From positions 1 to 21,586 of the forward strand of contig JAJXWG010000006.1 of NCBI GenBank assembly GCA_021781695.1: a stretch of 21,586 nt of DNA. The letters are read 5' to 3'. How positions within the stretch are numbered: position 1 is the stretch's first letter; the number at the start of each line of letters is the position of its first letter. The position numbers and the translations under genes are program-made. Source of the stretch: Pseudomonadota bacterium (GTDB taxonomy: Bacteria; Pseudomonadota; Gammaproteobacteria; Burkholderiales; Gallionellaceae). Below the pieces are notes generated by a model that saw only the letters and a program-made list of their open reading frames with translations, was not told where the DNA came from and did not search any database. Below are positions 21,531 to 21,586 of the stretch, one piece after another.

Positions 21531-21586
21531 AACCTGTCGGTCACCAACACTTCGCTCATCGGCAGCTGACCGCCGCGCGGCCAGGC
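21527..21586 (-). CDS. Possible C-terminal end of an unidentified gene (partial)
   Basis: A minus-strand frame enters from the window edge and ends in TAG at 21527, giving 19 residues ending PMSEVLVTDRF. The stop overlaps the mnmH stop tail to tail, a common compact arrangement. The fragment is too short to name a family. Confidence 0.35.
   Translation of the reverse strand, partial: AWPRGGQLPMSEVLVTDRF

Noticed and set aside
1..21586. CRISPR array, insertion sequence, prophage or tRNA
   Set aside because: No regularly spaced repeats, transposase or integrase motifs, or tRNA-like cloverleaf were seen on either strand by reading.

Overview
The window comes from a moderately G+C-rich, Gram-negative proteobacterial chromosome. 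The most likely source is a betaproteobacterium of the Nitrosomonadales type (a chemolithotroph related to Gallionellaceae or Sulfuricellaceae). This is inferred from the gene mix and protein character, not from a phylogenetic marker. Supporting signs are a yceD-rpmF-plsX-fabH-fabD cluster, a yceF/rsmI-like pair, a four-cysteine DksA, and a large set of sulfur/electron-transfer genes. No rRNA, tRNA, CRISPR array, insertion sequence or phage gene was recognised.

Layout. (1) 1-3974, minus strand: the fatty-acid/phospholipid initiation operon yceD-rpmF-plsX-fabH-fabD, leaving the window toward a further gene (a ribosome-binding site sits at the very edge). (2) 4040-6150, plus strand: yceF, an rsmI-like methyltransferase and dksA, with repeats between them and hairpins at the end. 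(3) 6178-12692, minus strand: a seven-gene operon reading metallophosphoesterase, QmoA-like HdrA, QmoB-like HdrA, HdrC, HdrB, rhodanese, unknown 131-aa protein. (4) 12693-13040: a 348-bp divergent control region with a near-palindrome, a 25-bp-spaced repeat pair and a perfect -10 box. (5) 13041-16910, plus strand: NarX/NarL-type histidine kinase and regulator, sulfide:quinone oxidoreductase, a strong hairpin, and a RutE-like nitroreductase. (6) 17021-18165: a TusE/DsrC-like protein (plus), then a thioredoxin and a periplasmic cytochrome c (minus). (7) 18189-21586: a DnaQ-type exonuclease, a YjfB-like small protein and selD (minus), then divergent mnmH/selU (plus) and the tail of one more minus-strand gene.

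How the genes fit together. The centre (6178-18081) looks like a sulfur-oxidation and electron-transfer island. SQR would oxidise sulfide to protein-bound persulfide or polysulfide and reduce quinone. Rhodanese and the TusE-like protein are typical sulfane-sulfur handlers. The Hdr/Qmo-type proteins form a soluble flavin/iron-sulfur assembly with HdrB carrying two intact non-cubane cluster motifs. The assembly resembles QmoAB joined to stand-alone HdrC and HdrB, with no membrane cytochrome b subunit. It differs from the classical sulfur-oxidising sHdr locus and from QmoABC beside aprBA. The two-component system next to SQR has four cysteines in its sensor domain and may couple redox or sulfur state to expression. 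The links between these genes are inference from neighbourhood; the individual family calls rest on visible motifs.
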